DNA of 64,000 bases from Dyella sp. GSA-30 (GTDB lineage Bacteria; Pseudomonadota; Gammaproteobacteria; Xanthomonadales; Rhodanobacteraceae): assembly GCF_027924605.1 (NCBI RefSeq), contig NZ_AP027042.1, forward strand, positions 2,457,524 to 2,521,523, given 5' to 3'. The notes under the pieces are model-generated. The model saw only the letters and a program-made list of their open reading frames with translations. It had not been told where the DNA came from and made no database searches. The position numbers and the translations under genes are program-made. This document shows, one piece after another, positions 61,988 to 64,000 of this stretch (position 1 is the first letter of the stretch; each line of letters starts with the position of its first letter).

Positions 61988-62253
61988 TCCCGAGTCAGTC
62001 GCGACCGGCATCAGCTTGTACTCAAAACCCAAGCTGAAGAAACGACCGGACAGGTGTAACACGTGCGATACACGTGCCCTGAGTTTGCGCGCTCGTGTCG
62101 AGTAGTGCGTTCCAAGTGCATGAAATCCATCACGACATGACATGCACTGCAACCTGAATACCCCGTCGATCAGGCATACCTATGTAACAGCCACGTATCA
62201 CTCGGCCGTCCAAACGGCTGAACGAGATGCCGTTGAATGGCTGGGATATGATT

Positions 62254-62266
62254 CAATTGATTGATT
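62254..62266 (-). promoter_or_regulatory. IHF-binding consensus site
   Basis: Minus strand AATCAATCAATTG fits WATCARNNNNTTR at every defined position. It lies in an AT-rich patch about 45 bp upstream of the sigma-54 promoter, the usual place for IHF to bend DNA for an enhancer-bound activator. Confidence 0.65.
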
Positions 62267-62305
62267 TATATTGATTATTTGTAGAGTCGCGCCGTCCCTG
62301 CGACA

Positions 62306-62321
62306 TGGCACACAAGCTGCA
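62306..62321 (+). promoter_or_regulatory. Sigma-54 (-24/-12) promoter
   Basis: TGGCACACAAGCTGCA matches TGGCACGNNNNTTGCA with GG and GC spaced exactly. Expected start of transcription is near 62333, about 50 bases before the first gene. With the IHF site it implies an enhancer-binding activator. The rest of 61988-62250 holds no gene I can support; a repeated ACACGTG (about 62058-62075) is a possible upstream activator site. Confidence 0.7.
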
Positions 62322-62384
62322 AGACGTGAGCGCTGCAACGAAAGACAAACAGGGGGTTACCGCATCGTTCACGGAGACCCAATC

Positions 62385-63278
62385 ATGCGCAAGACTCTAC
62401 TTGTAACAGCCGTATGCCTCGGACTGGGATTTGCACTTCCGGCCTTGGCGGATGATACGCAGACCGGCGGAGCCGGACCCAGCGCACAGCGCCATTCAAG
62501 CGTGACTGCCGACGCGTATGCCAATGGACTGGGCAGCGCAGCGGCCAATAACGGAGGAACCGCGACCTCGTCGGTCGCCAGCTCGTTCAATACCAGTAAC
62601 GCCATCGCAACCAGCACGCTCGACGGTACCGTTACCGATATCCGCATCCACGATATCGGCAACGTTGCTCGCAATACGGGTGACGCCAGCGGTGGCAACG
62701 GCGGCGCGGGCGGTCGTGGTTATGGCGGCGACGGCACCGGTGGCCGTGGTGGCTCAGGCGGCGATGGCGGTAACGCGCGTTCGCACAGCGGCGCAGTAGG
62801 CGATGCCGATAGTGCCAGCGGCGACACCGGCGCACTCAGTGCGGCATCCGGTGGAAACAGCAACGGTGACAGCGGCAACGCACGCAACCATCAACGTGGT
62901 GCCGGCAACGGTACCGCAACGACGGGTGCGGCAACCTGGGCAGGCGGTGCGGGCACAGGTGGCGCGTCGACGGCAAGCAGCGGTGCTTCAACCGCGACTG
63001 GCGGTACCAGTGGTTCGTCGGCGAGTACCGGCGGAGCTGGTGGTGCCGGCGGTGCAGGTGCCGAAGGCATGGGCGGTGCGGGGTCTGGTGGTGCCGGTGG
63101 TGCAGGCGCGGCGGGTGGCTCGGCCATGGCCGATGCAGGCACGTTCAACATGTCCAACACCATGGACAGTGCGGCAGCGGCGGCGGCAGGCGTAAGCGTC
63201 ATTGCTCAGAACAGCGGCCTTGGCTCGCTGATCCAGCAAAGCGTAAACGTGCAGGCCAATCTCAACGTCGGTCCATAA
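62385..63278 (+). CDS. Secreted glycine-rich repeat protein, putative Fap-like fibril component
   Basis: 297 residues from ATG 62385. Signal peptide MRKTLLVTAVCLGLGFALPA, cut after Leu-Ala. Composition is dominated by Gly, Ala, Ser, Asn and Thr. N-terminal third: Asn/Thr/Ser-rich (AYANGLGSAAANNGGTATSS). Middle: Gly-Gly repeats (NGGAGGRGYGGDGTGGRGG). C-terminus: VIAQNSGLGSLIQQSVNVQANLNV, a Gln/Asn/Val alternation like amyloid-forming segments. No cysteine in the mature part. First gene after a sigma-54 promoter and upstream of a small Asn-rich secreted protein and a C39-type protease, the order seen in Fap amyloid operons. Sequence homology to FapB/FapC cannot be shown by eye. Confidence 0.75.
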   Translation: MRKTLLVTAVCLGLGFALPALADDTQTGGAGPSAQRHSSVTADAYANGLGSAAANNGGTATSSVASSFNTSNAIATSTLDGTVTDIRIHDIGNVARNTGDASGGNGGAGGRGYGGDGTGGRGGSGGDGGNARSHSGAVGDADSASGDTGALSAASGGNSNGDSGNARNHQRGAGNGTATTGAATWAGGAGTGGASTASSGASTATGGTSGSSASTGGAGGAGGAGAEGMGGAGSGGAGGAGAAGGSAMADAGTFNMSNTMDSAAAAAAGVSVIAQNSGLGSLIQQSVNVQANLNVGP

Positions 63279-63347
63279 GATCGCTAACGACATCGGGGGG
63301 CGCGCAAGCGCCCCTCGATCGTTGCGGCGAATGAGGGAGTACACGCC

Positions 63348-63695
63348 ATGCGATCCCATCGATATCTGCTCGGCCTTCTCTGCGCTTGCGTTAGCGTCGG
63401 CGCGTTAGCGTCCGATCCACCGCAATCGACAGACGCCCACGATGTCGCCGGCTTTGGCCGCAGCATCGACAGCAACGCCCTGGCGAAGCTGAGCGGCGGA
63501 ACCAATGTCACGTCGAACATGACCCTGACCGGCACGGTCAGCAACAATGTCGATACCAATGTGGCAACCGGGCTCAACGATATTTCATCCGGCTCGTTCA
63601 GCGGTGCCACGGGCATACCGATGGTTATCCAGAACACCGGTAACAACGTTCTTATCCAAAACGCCACTATTCTCAACGTGCAGTTCCAGCCGTGA
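63348..63695 (+). CDS. Small secreted Asn/Thr/Val-rich protein, putative fibril minor subunit
   Basis: 115 residues. Signal peptide MRSHRYLLGLLCACVSVGALA. The mature part has alternating Asn, Thr, Val and Ser (TNVTSNMTLTGTVSNNVDTN) and ends QNTGNNVLIQNATILNVQFQP, echoing the Gln/Asn-rich end of the protein before it (IQNSG-like and IQQSVNVQ). No enzyme motif. Preceded by GAGGGAG. Its stop overlaps the next start by one base (TGATG), so it is coupled to the C39-like protease gene. Confidence 0.75.
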   Translation: MRSHRYLLGLLCACVSVGALASDPPQSTDAHDVAGFGRSIDSNALAKLSGGTNVTSNMTLTGTVSNNVDTNVATGLNDISSGSFSGATGIPMVIQNTGNNVLIQNATILNVQFQP

Positions 63696-64000
63696 TGAAG
63701 AGGCGCGCTCTATGCTGCGGATTGGTCCTGCTGCTGGCGCCGCTGTGCGCCGCTGCGGTGGATCTGACCGGTGTGCAGGGCGAGGGCTATCGCCTGCACA
63801 TCACCAGTCTGAAAGAAGCGCGCTTCAAGAACACGGTGCGGCAGAAGTACGACTTCAGCTGCGGCTCGGCGGCGGTAGCGACGCTGCTGACCTATCAATA
63901 CGGTTATCCGGTCAACGAAGAAACCGCGTTTGCGCAAATGTATGCGCACGGCGACCGTTCCAAGATCAACAAGGAAGGTTTCTCGCTGCTGGACATCAAG
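63695..64000 (+). CDS. C39-family peptidase-like protein, FapD-like, cut by window edge
   Basis: The first 102 residues are visible; the frame is open at the right edge. Signal peptide MKRRALCCGLVLLLAPLCAAA. VRQKYDFSCGSAAVATLLTYQYG holds the catalytic Cys56 with the helix typical of C39 (bacteriocin-processing-like) peptidases, and the Gln-x5-Cys spacing gives the oxyanion Gln. The His and Asp lie beyond the window. In Pseudomonas, FapD of this class is needed for amyloid export. The same protein type also occurs in other secretion operons, so the Fap link is a hypothesis. Confidence 0.8.
   Translation, partial: MKRRALCCGLVLLLAPLCAAAVDLTGVQGEGYRLHITSLKEARFKNTVRQKYDFSCGSAAVATLLTYQYGYPVNEETAFAQMYAHGDRSKINKEGFSLLDIK

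Overview
This 64 kb window comes from a GC-rich Gram-negative chromosome. It is most likely a gammaproteobacterium of the order Xanthomonadales, close to Rhodanobacteraceae such as Dyella, Luteibacter or Rhodanobacter. The reasons are three large TonB-dependent receptors, a propionate/methylcitrate set, AhpC/AhpF, and many intergenic REP-type palindromes typical of that group. The genus is an inference; there is no rRNA to anchor it. No tRNA, rRNA, CRISPR array, integrase or transposase was seen.

Layout, left to right. 0-5 kb: the 5' part of a thiolase gene (runs off the left edge), a subtilisin-type autotransporter whose lipoprotein signal lies in a different frame from its protease, and a secreted DUF3472-type protein. 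5-22 kb: a carbohydrate locus with a DeoR-family repressor, an amidohydrolase, a class I aldolase, a translationally coupled AgaS-like isomerase and two PfkB-family kinases, two TonB receptors, a clan GH-D glycosidase and a GH35 beta-galactosidase. Together these look like outer-membrane import, periplasmic hydrolysis and cytoplasmic catabolism of a galactose- or galactosamine-containing glycan. 22-25 kb: an OB-fold protein, BipA/TypA and a small secreted lipase.

25-37 kb reads as a polyhydroxybutyrate (PHB) scavenging locus: a GntP-family permease, a TonB receptor, a secreted PHB-depolymerase-family esterase, a lipoprotein 3-hydroxybutyrate-oligomer hydrolase, and between them a CrbS-like symporter-fused hybrid histidine kinase with a LuxR-type response regulator. 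37-41 kb: cyclophilin, YidB-like and two GlsB/YeaQ-like proteins, an aminotransferase and malate dehydrogenase. 41-49 kb: a second LuxR-type regulator and hybrid kinase, arranged as a mirror image of the first pair but with a periplasmic DctB-like sensor, next to a DctA-type C4-dicarboxylate transporter, a coupled secreted esterase and an OprP-like porin.

49-54 kb: a MerR/TipA-type regulator with a classic 19-bp-spacer promoter, a TpsB-type outer-membrane transporter and a glycine-repeat lipoprotein, followed by an AT-rich patch. 54-62 kb: PrpE, AhpF, AhpC, a dicarboxylate/amino-acid symporter, PrpB and PrpC. 62-64 kb (right edge): a glycine-rich secreted protein, a small secreted protein and a C39-peptidase-like protein in one operon, preceded by a strong sigma-54 promoter match and an IHF site. 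This resembles a Fap-type functional amyloid operon and continues beyond the window.
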